Positions 24,562-34,172 of a stretch of DNA of 64,000 nucleotides are shown piece after piece (the stretch's first letter is position 1; every line of letters begins with the position of its first letter). This DNA comes from CALDTK01 sp045110575 (GTDB lineage Bacteria; Bacteroidota; Bacteroidia; Chitinophagales; Saprospiraceae). A model generated the notes under the pieces. It did no database searches. It was not told the origin of the DNA and saw nothing but the letters and a program-made list of their open reading frames with translations. Location of the stretch: positions 27,002 to 91,001 of the forward strand of contig JBGCGF010000044.1 of assembly GCA_045110575.1 (NCBI GenBank). Direction: 5' to 3'. Both the position numbers and the translations under genes were made by a program.

Positions 24562-26202
24562 CTAGTCTCTGCCCACCTCTTCTAAAAATGTACCTGGATC
24601 CAACACATCTGGACGATCACTCGAAACTTGAGCTTGCCCCTGGATTGATCTATTTAGCATTTGGTAAGCCTCACGGGTAGTCATTTCTGGTCGGATAGAC
24701 TTCGCAACGGTAAGAATACCAGCAACCTGTGGTGCAGCCATGCTAGTTCCACTGAAGGGCGTGTATCCTCCGTTTGGAACAAGACTATGAATGTCTTTGC
24801 CAGGTGCCCAGACGCCCATTTCTAGGCCATCGACTGAATTTGAAAAGGAAGCTTGTTGAAGTGTGTTGTCCAATGCAGCTACTGCAATGACCCCAGGCGT
24901 ATTTGCGGGTGCATACCGTCGCGCATCCATGCTTGAATTACCTGCAGCCACGACTACGATTGTACCTCGATCGTTTGCATACTTGACAGCATTAGAATAC
25001 AAGCGCTGTTTTGCATCGTTGCTAAATCCTCCCAAAGACAGGTTGATCACTGAAGCACCAGCGTTTGCCGCATCGATGATGCCTTGAACAACTGCTTGTT
25101 GTGTTGCTGAGCCAAATGGGCCGATCACTCGAATTGAGGAGACCTTGAGCGGATGATCACCTTTCGGCCACCACCCAGCGATTCCTTCCTTGTTGTTCGC
25201 TACAGCAGCTGCAATACCTGCAACGTGCGTACCGTGCCCTAGACCATCGCGGTCGTGCTTTGAGTCGTGACTCTGGAAATTTGCCTTGATGTCTGGATGG
25301 GTCGCGTCTACCCCACTGTCTAGCACAAACAAGGTTGCTGGCTGAAGACGTTTGGACATCTTAGAACTGGTTTTGGCGAAAGCTGTATAGGGCCACGCAA
25401 CCAATGACCACTGTCGAACCACCTCTGGATCGTTGAGGCCAAGATCACTTGGCTTGGCAGGCGGCTGAACGAGGATTGAGTTGGGCGAAGCAGGTCCAGA
25501 AGCTTTAAGCGGTTCGAACTCCAAGATTTCGTTCTGCTCTGCGTAGCTCCCTTCTGCTTTTTCAAAGGACGCAAGTAAAGTCTCTAGTTCTTGCTCCCTT
25601 CCGTCTGGAACATCGATGAGTATGGTTCTTCTCAATTCATCTGCAACACTCGGATCACAGTTAGGACAATTGGAATCCAAGTCAGTGAATGCTCCTGTTG
25701 CCGAAAGGCCTAAGTCTGCAATTTGATCACGGACGGCTTCCGCTGTCCCTCCGTCTTGAAACGTGACGAAAAGTTCGCCATTTGGATCAAGGTTTCCGCT
25801 TTGGCTGGTTGACAAGGAAGCTATAGAGGACACTTGCTCGCTTTGAGCGTAGCCTAAGGCTTGTATGGATTCTTCTTGTATTTCGCGGTATAAAAACCAG
25901 TAGCCGAGGAGTACTGCGGCTGCAACTGGTAGGAGCAGCTTTGGTTTTTGCGAAAGCAGACGGATCAAATACGCTATAGCAGCCTGAGTGAGTAGGTCAC
26001 GCGCGACAATGAACAGTCGCTCACCTGGTGCACCTTGAAGACTAACGACACTTGTGAAGTAAAGCGTCAGGCCTGCAAAAATTACGAAAGGTGCATTTCG
26101 AGCAACGATTGACTTCTTCTCCGCAGCATTCCAAACTGCGAGGGCTAGTGCGCTCAAGGCAAAACCCATGAAGTAACCGCTCGTCCAATCTTCAAACATC
26201 AT
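24562..26202 (-). CDS. Subtilisin-like S8 protease with membrane N-terminus
   Basis: A 546-aa predicted serine protease. It lacks a normal signal peptide; instead the first 105 residues form about four membrane helices, the last being LLLPVAAAVLLGYWFLY. Residues about 140-235 may be a compact prodomain, with FVTFQDGGTAEAVRDQI and a CPNC pair. The S8 catalytic domain is complete: Asp295 in LFVLDSGVDATHPDI, His323 in GLGHGTHVAGI, oxyanion Asn422 in AAGNSS, and Ser487 in FSGTSMAAPQVAGI. The topology would put the protease on the outer face of the inner membrane, which is unusual. A perfect 14-mer repeat lies at 25370. Confidence 0.88.
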   Translation of the reverse strand: MMFEDWTSGYFMGFALSALALAVWNAAEKKSIVARNAPFVIFAGLTLYFTSVVSLQGAPGERLFIVARDLLTQAAIAYLIRLLSQKPKLLLPVAAAVLLGYWFLYREIQEESIQALGYAQSEQVSSIASLSTSQSGNLDPNGELFVTFQDGGTAEAVRDQIADLGLSATGAFTDLDSNCPNCDPSVADELRRTILIDVPDGREQELETLLASFEKAEGSYAEQNEILEFEPLKASGPASPNSILVQPPAKPSDLGLNDPEVVRQWSLVAWPYTAFAKTSSKMSKRLQPATLFVLDSGVDATHPDIKANFQSHDSKHDRDGLGHGTHVAGIAAAVANNKEGIAGWWPKGDHPLKVSSIRVIGPFGSATQQAVVQGIIDAANAGASVINLSLGGFSNDAKQRLYSNAVKYANDRGTIVVVAAGNSSMDARRYAPANTPGVIAVAALDNTLQQASFSNSVDGLEMGVWAPGKDIHSLVPNGGYTPFSGTSMAAPQVAGILTVAKSIRPEMTTREAYQMLNRSIQGQAQVSSDRPDVLDPGTFLEEVGRD

Positions 26203-26492
26203 AACCTTAACCTAAGCCGGACCTATGGGTTATTAGCACAGAATCAGACGATCACGAAGGATTTATCGACCGGCGGAGAAATTTGAGTCTATCAAAGGAA
26301 CTACTGTTCACCTAAAAATTCGCCTATTCATTGCTACTCGGCGTTCAAAACAGTAAGACTCACGATCCCGCGACACTGCAGGATTCTTACGTTTTTGGCC
26401 CTGAATAACCTTGATTTGATTGAATTTCGTCAGAACACAATTCCTGTGACACACTCTACCTCCTAACGACTACTTTCGCAACAAATTCAAAT

Positions 26493-27497
26493 ATGGGACA
26501 ATCTGCAGACGCAGCAGCTACAGCCGCTCAAACACCAGACAGCAACAAGGGAAACAATGGCCATGTTAAGCCACTTGAAACGCTAATCATCGGAAGTGGA
26601 CCTGCGGGTTACACGGCCGCGATTTATGCTGCCCGTGCAGGCCTTAAGCCTGTCATGTATACAGGTCAAGAGCCTGGAGGTCAGTTAATGATCACTACGG
26701 ATGTCGAGAACTACCCAGGATATCCAGACGGAATTATGGGACCTGCAATGATGGAGCAATTCCAAAAGCAGGCTGAGCGCTTTGGTACGGATGTGCGCTA
26801 TGACATGGTTGAGAAGGTTGACTTCTCAGGTCCAGTTCATAAGGTTTGGACATCAGGTGGTGACGAGGTTCACGCACATACTGTGATTGTATCTACAGGT
26901 GCATCTGCTAAGTGGCTTGGACTCGAAAGTGAGAAACGTCTAGCTAACGTAGGCGTGAGTGCTTGCGCTGTTTGTGACGGGTTCTTCTTCAAAGGTCAGA
27001 ACGTTGCCGTTGTAGGTGCAGGTGATACTGCAGCAGAGGAAGCTAGCTACCTCGCTAAGCTTTGTCCTGAAGTACACATGATTGTTCGTCGTGACGAGAT
27101 GCGTGCTTCTAAAATCATGCAAAAGCGCGTGATGAATACACCAAACATTACGATCCACTGGAATACGGAGACCGATGAGGTTCTCGGCGAGAAAGAGGTG
27201 ACTGGTGTTCGCGTGAAGAACAACAAGACTGGCGAAAAGACAGAAATCGCGATTAGCGGATTCTTCGTTGCTATTGGGCACAAGCCGAATACCGACATTT
27301 TCAAAGGTTCGTTGGACATGCACGAAAATGGCTACTTGAAAGTTGTTCCAGGAACAAGCAACACAAATATTGAGGGTGTCTTCGTAAGTGGAGACGCCGC
27401 TGATCAAGTGTACCGTCAAGCAGTAACGGCTGCTGGTACGGGTTGTATGGCTGCACTTGATGCAGAACGCTATCTCGCAGCGAAGGAGCTGGTCTAA
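26493..27497 (+). CDS. trxB: Thioredoxin reductase
   Basis: NADPH-dependent flavoenzyme that keeps thioredoxin reduced. The 334-aa protein has the FAD-binding GSGPAG at residues 34-39, the redox pair CAVC at 158-161, the NADPH-binding GAGDTAAEEA and the closing GDAADQVYRQAVTAAGTG. It carries an unusual 28-residue polar leader (Ala/Gln/Asn-rich) before the first strand. About 290 bp separate it from the divergent protease, with a near-consensus -7 box TACTTTCG at 26471-26478. Assignment is secure. Confidence 0.96.
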   Translation: MGQSADAAATAAQTPDSNKGNNGHVKPLETLIIGSGPAGYTAAIYAARAGLKPVMYTGQEPGGQLMITTDVENYPGYPDGIMGPAMMEQFQKQAERFGTDVRYDMVEKVDFSGPVHKVWTSGGDEVHAHTVIVSTGASAKWLGLESEKRLANVGVSACAVCDGFFFKGQNVAVVGAGDTAAEEASYLAKLCPEVHMIVRRDEMRASKIMQKRVMNTPNITIHWNTETDEVLGEKEVTGVRVKNNKTGEKTEIAISGFFVAIGHKPNTDIFKGSLDMHENGYLKVVPGTSNTNIEGVFVSGDAADQVYRQAVTAAGTGCMAALDAERYLAAKELV

Positions 27498-27612
27498 GTC
27501 AGCCTCCGCTAAAATCCCTGTCTAGCGCGCATTTGATACCTTGCGCTTTCAATCGCTTTTATAGTAGTCGGCCGATAAATCACCGATTACCTTAATTTTC
27601 AATCAGAACACT

Positions 27613-28704
27613 ATGGCAACTGCCACTAAGAACAAGACACGTTTTCGTCCGGGTGTACTCTCGGGAGATGAAGTAACAGAACTCTTCAACTACGCGAACG
27701 ACAACAACTTCGCGATTCCTGCAGTGAATGTGGTTGGTACGAACAGTATCAACGCGGTGATGGAAACTGCTGCGGCAGTGAACTCTCCTGTGATCATTCA
27801 GCTATCTAACGGAGGTGCAAGCTTCTACGCTGGTAAGTCTCTTCCGAATGACAAGCAGCAAGCTGCTGTAGTGGGCGCAATCAGTGCTGCAACGCACGTG
27901 CATACGCTTGCGAAGATGTACGGTGTTACCGTTATCCTTCACACGGATCACTGTGCGAAGAAGCTCCTTCCTTGGATGGACGGCATGGTTGAGGCCAATG
28001 AGAAGTTCTTTGAGCAGCGTGGATACCCACTTTTCAGCTCTCACATGATTGACTTGAGTGAAGAACCACTCGAGGAGAACATGGAGACCTGTGTTGCTTA
28101 CTTCAAGCGCATGAATGCGGTTGGTATCACGCTCGAGATCGAGCTTGGTGTTACCGGTGGTGAGGAAGACGGTGTAGACAATACAGACGTTGACTCAAGC
28201 AAGCTTTACACTCAACCTGAAGAGGTTGCCTTTGCTTACGAGAAGCTCAAGGAAGTAAGTGATCGCTTTACGATTGCTGCTGCGTTTGGTAACGTACACG
28301 GTGTGTACAAGCCAGGTAACGTGTCTCTTCAGCCAAAGATCCTCAAGAACTCTCAGGAGTTCGTCAAGGAGAAGTACAAGTTGGAGAAGGACAACCCGAT
28401 CAACTTCGTATTCCACGGTGGTTCAGGATCTAGCCAAGAAGATATCCGCGAGGCGATCGGTTATGGTGCAGTGAAAATGAACATCGACACGGACATGCAG
28501 TGGGCAACATGGGACGGTATTCGTGCATACGAAGCTGCGAACAAGCCTTACCTACAAGGCCAAATCGGTAATCCAGACGGCGAGGAGAAGCCAAACAAGA
28601 AGTACTACGATCCACGCAAGTGGCTCCGTGAAGGCGAGGTTGCTTTTGTGAAGCGTTTGACGCAGGCGTTTGAGGACTTGAATTGTATTGGAAGGAATAA
28701 GTAG
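27613..28704 (+). CDS. fbaA: Fructose-bisphosphate aldolase, class II
   Basis: Zinc-dependent aldolase of glycolysis and gluconeogenesis. The 363-aa length and the insert pattern fit the class IIA (FbaA) group. Metal and catalytic residues are in VILHTDHCAKKLLPW (Asp112, His113), the GVTGGEEDGVDN loop, AAAFGNVHGVYK and VFHGGSGSS, with KMNIDTDMQWATWDGI closing the site. Codon use is strongly biased, consistent with high expression. Two tandem terminators follow; the stop codon itself is inside the first hairpin. Confidence 0.97.
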   Translation: MATATKNKTRFRPGVLSGDEVTELFNYANDNNFAIPAVNVVGTNSINAVMETAAAVNSPVIIQLSNGGASFYAGKSLPNDKQQAAVVGAISAATHVHTLAKMYGVTVILHTDHCAKKLLPWMDGMVEANEKFFEQRGYPLFSSHMIDLSEEPLEENMETCVAYFKRMNAVGITLEIELGVTGGEEDGVDNTDVDSSKLYTQPEEVAFAYEKLKEVSDRFTIAAAFGNVHGVYKPGNVSLQPKILKNSQEFVKEKYKLEKDNPINFVFHGGSGSSQEDIREAIGYGAVKMNIDTDMQWATWDGIRAYEAANKPYLQGQIGNPDGEEKPNKKYYDPRKWLREGEVAFVKRLTQAFEDLNCIGRNK

Positions 28705-28754
28705 AAAAATTGCTGTCCTGCGGATTGGCAATCCACAGGACAGCAATTTTTCTA
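28702..28754 (+). terminator. Very long hairpin terminator overlapping the fbaA stop codon
   Basis: The arms TAGAAAAATTGCTGTCCTG and its exact complement pair over 19 bp without mismatch, with a further 5-bp GGATT / AATCC stem in the loop. The TAG stop of fbaA is the first three bases of the left arm. The symmetry makes it usable in both directions. Confidence 0.85.
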
Positions 28755-28795
28755 AAAAGCCCTAGCACTTGGAAATGTGCTGGGGCTTTTTTTTT
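28754..28795 (+). terminator. Second terminator after fbaA
   Basis: AGCCCTAGCAC pairs with GTGCTGGGGCT (one G-T pair) across an 8-base loop, preceded by A5 and followed by a T run of nine. It abuts the previous hairpin and shuts off read-through into the AT-rich island. Confidence 0.9.
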
Positions 28796-29000
28796 GAAGG
28801 GCTTCCTAAATAAATTCAGCTATAACCATGCTAATCTCTACTTTCTAAAAGCAATTAGAAAACAGAACAGGAAACTAACCACAATGAGAGAAGATAACTA
28901 CAATGAGAGAAGATAACTACGATTTTCTGCAACACTCAAAAAGAAGTACTATCGTATGTACTTCGTTTTAATCGTGGTAACGATTGTGGAAGAAATAGTA
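28796..29000. other. AT-rich spacer at the left edge of the accessory island
   Basis: No gene is supported here. It holds a perfect tandem duplication of a 19-bp unit (28881-28918) and then AT-rich sequence up to the 115-bp inverted repeat. Base composition shifts to AT-rich just after the fbaA terminators. Confidence 0.4.
28881..28918. repeat. Tandem 19-bp duplication
   Basis: The unit ACAATGAGAGAAGATAACT occurs twice in direct succession with no mismatch. Two copies only, so it may be a recent slippage or repair scar. Confidence 0.85.
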
Positions 29001-29115
29001 TAACGCGTTGCACGGTTGAAATTTAAGCTAGCCAGTATTTTGGTTTAAGCACCTTAGCCTATTGTGCGATCTATTATTCCTGCTAGTTAGACAAGATTAA
29101 CCGTGCAACGCGTTA
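29001..29115. repeat. 115-bp inverted repeat beside the accessory island
   Basis: TAACGCGTTGCACGGTT (29001-29017) and its exact complement (29099-29115) face each other across 81 bp. The loop contains weaker complementarity (CTAGC near 29028 against GCTAG near 29081). No open frame lies inside. The layout is like the ends of a small non-autonomous element, and the nested TAAC...GTTGCAC / GTGCAAC...GTTA boxes resemble integron attC sites superficially, without the strict RYYYAAC/GTTRRRY consensus. Identity is not established. Confidence 0.6.
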
Positions 29116-29663
29116 GTATAATTTAAACTATCAACAATAGCCTTCAAACCTTATTAAGAATGTCTATATTAGTGCAGTCATAATCAATAATTTAGCTCAT
29201 TGTCAAATATGCGCAACCTTAACTAGATCAGTCTTATGAATATTCGGACATTATTCCTCCTCATCGCGTTAGGAATACTATCAGAAGCTAACTCACAAAG
29301 CAACGCAGTGTGGACTGCAACGGTAGTTCACGCTACTACCACAACAAGTAATTGCGGAGGAGGCTCTATTGATTTACATTCAAATAGCAACACAGCGGGA
29401 TATACATATCGTTGGAAAAAATTTGGAGAGTCCATTCCATTCAGCTATGATCAAGACGTATACGACTTAGAGCCGGGCCTCTACAATGTGGGAATTCAAG
29501 ATGAATACTGCGGGACATTGTGGCTGGCGTATCATGTATGGCTATTAGACTATGATTTCGATTTCACGAAAATTAACCCAAGTGATTGTGAGGCAGACAA
29601 GCCTCTTCCGAGTGCCATTGGAAATGGCTTAATACAGATATCATGGAACGAGAATGTAGCAGT

Positions 29664-29671
29664 CCCCCCCC
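29664..29671. repeat. C8 homopolymer tract inside the coding sequence
   Basis: Eight C in a row at the exact point where the reading frame shifts by one base. With seven C the frame stays open. Poly-C or poly-G tracts of this size are classic slippage sites. Confidence 0.9.
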
Positions 29672-30052
29672 ACTGTTTTGAGCTTACCAAATAATATTCC
29701 AGTTGAAAATGGGGTATGGATTCAAGGGCTCCGACAAGGTACACACAGCTTCTCTTTTCAAGCTGGAAATTGCCAGTGGACTACCCCAATAACACTATGC
29801 TGTTGCAGCGTTACTGAAGATTACCCTTTAGACCCAGCAAGTCCTGGAATATGTGAGAATGTAAGGGATGGCATTCCTTTTGAGATAATCGTTTTCGAAG
29901 TTAAAGGAGCTTCTGATCGCACTGCACGCGATGGCTCCTTAAGAGTCAGAGTTGAAAGTCCTGGACCAGATTGGACTATAAAATGGACTGGTCCAGCTGG
30001 CTTTTCAGAATATGGAACATACCTTGAAAATTTAAGACAGGGAGAATATTGC

Positions 30053-30063
30053 TATATATATAT
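30053..30063. repeat. TA dinucleotide tract inside the coding sequence
   Basis: TATATATATAT at the second frame break of the same gene. Loss of one TA restores the frame. With the C8 insertion the net change is three bases, so frame is regained after this point. Confidence 0.85.
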
Positions 30064-31219
30064 GAAGATGATTGTCAACGTTACGAAGGCTGTATAACAG
30101 TAGACAACTGTTCTACCCCTGTTGTTGTAAAAGACCTAGAAAAGAAGCCGACATGTATTAATGCATCAGATGGGGAATTAGTCTTCAAAATACGAAATGA
30201 GCCATTAAGAAAATTCACTGTTCACCATGTAAATTTCAATGGTAGTACTGGATCCGAAAACAATATTACAATTGAGAACCTGCTTGAATCAGAGGTAACT
30301 ATAAAAATCACAAATCTACGTGCGGGTTTAAATACTTTCCGTGTTATTACCGAGCAATTTTGCGAAAAAGATATCGAGATTACAGTACCTGAACTACTTA
30401 CAGATGTAAGAAACCAAGATCGAACCGAATGCACAGAAGATGTTTATTGCGGCGGAAAACTTGTCTATACTCGTTATCCTCCAAAAGTCGAACTCGCATC
30501 AGAATACTGTTTCGTATATAGATGGAGGTGTAGCATCAAGGGCTCACTTGCGCAGTCAGAAACTGAATTTGATCGTAATATGGCACATAGCTATCTTGAA
30601 AATGTCGATGGTACATGCAGTTTCTTGTATTCCTGTCCAGATGGAGAGGATGAACGTATTTCTGGTCAAATTTCGTGGGAATATGAGGATCATAGTTGCG
30701 CCGAATCAGATGAATCAGACCTGTTTTTACCACAAGTACAACTTGGGCGCTATTGCAAAACGAACGTGGCAGGAGAAACAGTTTCGCTCAAACTCAATGG
30801 GGAAAGATATGAGGACGCAATAGAAACAGGAGAATCTGGTGAATGCTTTGACTGCACTTTAGACCCCTTAATTCCAAATAAATACGGTAGTTCTAAGGAA
30901 TATTCTTGGACAAACTCTTCAGGAAACACTGAGTATTTTGATTGCTGCGTATTAAATCCTTCTTGTGTTCCAGCAAAACCAAATGAAGAGCTAAACATAC
31001 AATCAGCTAATCAATTACTGGAGTGCTACAATGAATTCGGATTTAAGTCTTGTCAATTTTTGAATGTTTCATCTGGGTCCTATCTCACATTAAACGATAG
31101 AGATATAGAAATAATTCTTCAGCAAATTCGAAACTATGGCCTTGTTAATGCTGCAGACTTAGGTTACAGGTTTGCACCAGGATCATACGCACTTATTTCA
31201 TCAACTTGTAATACAATCC

Positions 31220-32581
31220 GTGTCACAATTATATAAATACTCAAGACAGATTTGCCTAATACCAGTCTTATTGTTAGTTCTGATCAACGTCCAGGCGCAA
31301 CATCTGACTTTCAGTACTACATCAGGTGACAGTTTCAATTGCCCCCTATCTGTGCGACCTGTGGTGTCTGGTTACCTGCCTGCAAACCTTAATTTGATTG
31401 GCGACAATTACGATGTTCATGATATTCGTCCCTTGACATGGATTTGTGACCCTGCAGATTCTATACTATCAGTGACTGAAAAATCAATCTTCCTCATTAG
31501 TGATAAATGGCCTTGTCGTTATTCTCCACAAATGATGGAAAAAGGTGCATTGGTATTAGTTGTAGTTGACTCTACCGAGCTACACAATGCAGGAATTCCT
31601 GTATTTGAAAACAATAGCGACCAATTCGGTCCTGCGTATGTAATCGCTACAACTGAACAGTGTGTAAACGCTTTTTACCCGCAAATAGACAACATTGAAA
31701 CTGCTATTTTCAACCCTCAAGATCAACCGGTCTTTTCACATTTCTCAAACACACCGACGTATCATATATCAGATAATATAGAAGTTAAGTTACCATGTCG
31801 TTTTAATGATCCATTCACTTTGGCGATGACAATACCCCCGCAAGAAAACTTAGAGATTAAGATTTTCAAAGAGGGCTCCTCTGAATTCACGTTCGAGTGG
31901 TTAACTCTTGGTAGAAGTTTTATTGATCGACGATCAAAGAGGTACAAACCTCAACTTGATAATGATGAATACCATTATAATGTTTCAGCGGGCGTATATG
32001 GTGATTTAGTTCAAATATCGCCACGATGCGAAGGTGTGGATAGTTTTCAAGTCTCTATAAAAATGACAACAACAAACATCACCGATTCATGTACCCTACA
32101 AACAAACTACCCATTTACAATTGTTGAGTCCGTTGATACAATAACCTCCATTCAATCTGGAAGCCAATATCATCTGACAATCCCGATTAGTAACGAACCA
32201 ATTACTTTCATCAGTGATATTGATGAATTAAAAGAGTTGCCCGATCAGAATCCTCAAGGGGACCACAAGCCGTACAATGTGTATGATAATTTCTTGTTTG
32301 ACTTGTCCATTGCAAATCAAGGCGCATGCCTCCAACTAAATATTGACCTGAATGGAGGCTCTGTTTCGAGTACAACCAACCTACCATCAAAACAATTTGT
32401 GGATCATAACGAATGCCGCATGGTTTCAACTCAACGTGGCTACACATGCCGCACTCATCCTCATGCTGAAGTAGTTTTTTTGAGCGACTATCACGAACTT
32501 GGTATTCACCTGCCCATACAATTCGATGTCGCACATTGCTTAGAAGGAAGAGAAAGTTCAATTGTGCCAGCAAAATTTTGA
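31220..32581 (+). CDS. Secreted protein of unknown function, accessory island gene 2
   Basis: A 453-aa product (from the GTG at 31220) with no recognised family. A signal peptide is clear (CLIPVLLLVLINVQAQ). The start is uncertain: an upstream ATG-type start at 31172 adds 16 residues and lengthens the overlap with gene 1 to 65 bp. The mature protein is beta-rich with several Cys residues (WICDPAD, PCRYSP, EQCVNAFY, RCEGVD, DSCTLQ, NECRM, HCLEG), suggesting disulfide bonds outside the cytoplasm. No T9SS tail, lipobox or catalytic motif. Composition and codon use are AT-rich like its neighbours and unlike the rest of the window. Confidence 0.7.
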   Translation: MSQLYKYSRQICLIPVLLLVLINVQAQHLTFSTTSGDSFNCPLSVRPVVSGYLPANLNLIGDNYDVHDIRPLTWICDPADSILSVTEKSIFLISDKWPCRYSPQMMEKGALVLVVVDSTELHNAGIPVFENNSDQFGPAYVIATTEQCVNAFYPQIDNIETAIFNPQDQPVFSHFSNTPTYHISDNIEVKLPCRFNDPFTLAMTIPPQENLEIKIFKEGSSEFTFEWLTLGRSFIDRRSKRYKPQLDNDEYHYNVSAGVYGDLVQISPRCEGVDSFQVSIKMTTTNITDSCTLQTNYPFTIVESVDTITSIQSGSQYHLTIPISNEPITFISDIDELKELPDQNPQGDHKPYNVYDNFLFDLSIANQGACLQLNIDLNGGSVSSTTNLPSKQFVDHNECRMVSTQRGYTCRTHPHAEVVFLSDYHELGIHLPIQFDVAHCLEGRESSIVPAKF

Positions 32582-32609
32582 GAGCTACAAACTTAAAACA
32601 ACAAAAATA

Positions 32610-34172
32610 ATGCAACATTTAATATTCGTAGTTTGCTTCAGTCTTCTTTTAATGACTATAAGCACCGTAACCTTTGCCCAACAAGAGCCCGTATATGAAT
32701 CACTTCAGGTACAGTCTGTGAGTTTTGGAAACCCTTATTTTGCTGCAACCTTTCCGTTACGACCACCAGTTGAGTTCAGAGGAAATATCCCAATAATGAA
32801 GGACAATCATGACGAACAATATACTGAACCACAGTATACAGATTCAGGATCGAAACCAGTTGCATTTGTTTCAGGTTCAAGAGTTGGTATTTCTGCAACG
32901 TTTATTGCTGATTTGAATTGCTTCCCTTCAGGAACAGAATTGTATATCAAGCCTTCTATTGCTTCTGCACCTGGAGGAGTGCTATTTCCTGTAAGGAAAT
33001 GTATAGTTACCCAGTCCGGAATAGTAGAATACAGGGAATCTCCCTTGTTAATACCTGGTGGCAGCCATTCGGTATTAACTCCTAAGGTTGCCTCTAGCTT
33101 ACTTCTTACAGATCGTATGGTTAGCGCTAGTCAGCTTGAAGCAGTTTGGAGATATTCTTTATCACCATCAGTACTAAATTCAACCGCGGGTAGATCTACG
33201 AATAAATTCTATACTACTTACAAGACGCGAGATGCGGAATCTGGTGTATATTCAAATAGCTCTCCACTACACCAATCCCCTCTCCCCCACACGGTTATTG
33301 CTGTTGGATGTGAGGCGGCAAATAGGATTAGCTCAGAAAACCCTATTCTGTCTGCAATTACTGCAAAATTTAGTGGTTTAAGCATTCAAAGCGCTGATGA
33401 TGGAAGCCCGCTCACATACTACGAAAACTGGACTACGGGTTGTTCTAATACTGAAGGACTTCTCACTACGAGTGACGGCCAGTGTGGGAGTTGGTCAAAA
33501 TTCTATCTAGATGTTTTGTATGCACAGGGAATTAAATCAGTTGCCACAAACTCAGACGGTCTAGATTACAATGAAGTTAAAGTTTCATTTGTCGGCCCTC
33601 AACAAGGTTTCTTCGTCAACGATTGGGCTATAGACCACTCTTCTCTATATGCTAGACATTGGATTACATATGTAAATGATGCAGGGCCATACAACAATTC
33701 AAACGTTGCACCTTTCGGAATTCTTGCTATTCCAGTCCATTCACAACAAGCTTTAGACAACATACTATTCAACAATAACAGAGACTTATTTGAGCAAGAA
33801 TTTTGGCTAGATAATAAGTATAATTTTGAAGATCCTCCTCTATATAAAATGCCTATTTCTGATGTTGATGGAATTCCAGGTCAATCAACCCCTAATCCGC
33901 TGAGTAATTTTGGAAATCATATTTTTTCTGCAACAAATCAAGGTAATTTCGACCCCTCATACGGGACAGAATACGCTAATGATCCGAATAATTTCGCTCA
34001 ATATGTTACCTTTCTTTATGATACCGGTAGTATAATTTTGGATGAAAGTTTGTATGATCACGACTGGAATAGTGATGGTATGACTTCAGGTGAGGTGAGA
34101 CGTATTACCATTATACTCGACCCCAATGTAAATAATTTCAATCTTGACATAATATACATGACTTATGAATAA
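32610..34172 (+). CDS. Secreted protein of unknown function, accessory island gene 3
   Basis: A 520-aa exported protein (start at the ATG at 32610, directly before LIFVVCFSLLLMTISTVTFAQ). Not a family I recognise. Visible features are a Pro-rich N-terminal part (FPLRPPVEFRG), an Asn/Ser-rich middle, and a C-terminal half rich in aromatic residues and Asn/Asp with HWITYVNDAGPYNNSN, DHDWNSDGMTSGEV and LDPNVNNFNLDI; DHDWNSDGM looks like a Ca-binding loop. It starts 28 bp after gene 2 and overlaps gene 4 by 8 bp, so the four genes read as one operon. Confidence 0.75.
   Translation: MQHLIFVVCFSLLLMTISTVTFAQQEPVYESLQVQSVSFGNPYFAATFPLRPPVEFRGNIPIMKDNHDEQYTEPQYTDSGSKPVAFVSGSRVGISATFIADLNCFPSGTELYIKPSIASAPGGVLFPVRKCIVTQSGIVEYRESPLLIPGGSHSVLTPKVASSLLLTDRMVSASQLEAVWRYSLSPSVLNSTAGRSTNKFYTTYKTRDAESGVYSNSSPLHQSPLPHTVIAVGCEAANRISSENPILSAITAKFSGLSIQSADDGSPLTYYENWTTGCSNTEGLLTTSDGQCGSWSKFYLDVLYAQGIKSVATNSDGLDYNEVKVSFVGPQQGFFVNDWAIDHSSLYARHWITYVNDAGPYNNSNVAPFGILAIPVHSQQALDNILFNNNRDLFEQEFWLDNKYNFEDPPLYKMPISDVDGIPGQSTPNPLSNFGNHIFSATNQGNFDPSYGTEYANDPNNFAQYVTFLYDTGSIILDESLYDHDWNSDGMTSGEVRRITIILDPNVNNFNLDIIYMTYE

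Larger units (their letters stand above)
29236..31236 (+). pseudogene. SprB-repeat-like surface protein gene interrupted at two simple-sequence tracts
   Basis: Three overlapping open frames (29236-29694, then 29678-30097, then to 31236) join into one 665-aa protein if one C is removed from the C8 tract at 29664-29671 and one TA from the tract at 30053-30063. At both joins the protein reads on sensibly (AVPPTVLSLPNNIPVENG and GEYCYIYEDDCQRYEGC). The first part has a signal peptide (LFLLIALGILSEANSQ). The body contains modules like SprB/PKD adhesin repeats: YTYRWKKFG, LEPGLYNVGIQD, DGSLRVRV, WTIKWTGPAGFSEYG, LRQGEYC. The C-terminal third is Cys-rich. As read, it is off; it may be phase variable, a decaying gene, or affected by sequencing error. 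No T9SS tail is visible. Confidence 0.7.

Noticed and set aside
29001..29115. Firm call of an integron attC site
   Set aside because: Boxes do not meet the RYYYAAC/GTTRRRY consensus, there is only one copy here, and no integrase is present. Kept as an unexplained inverted repeat.
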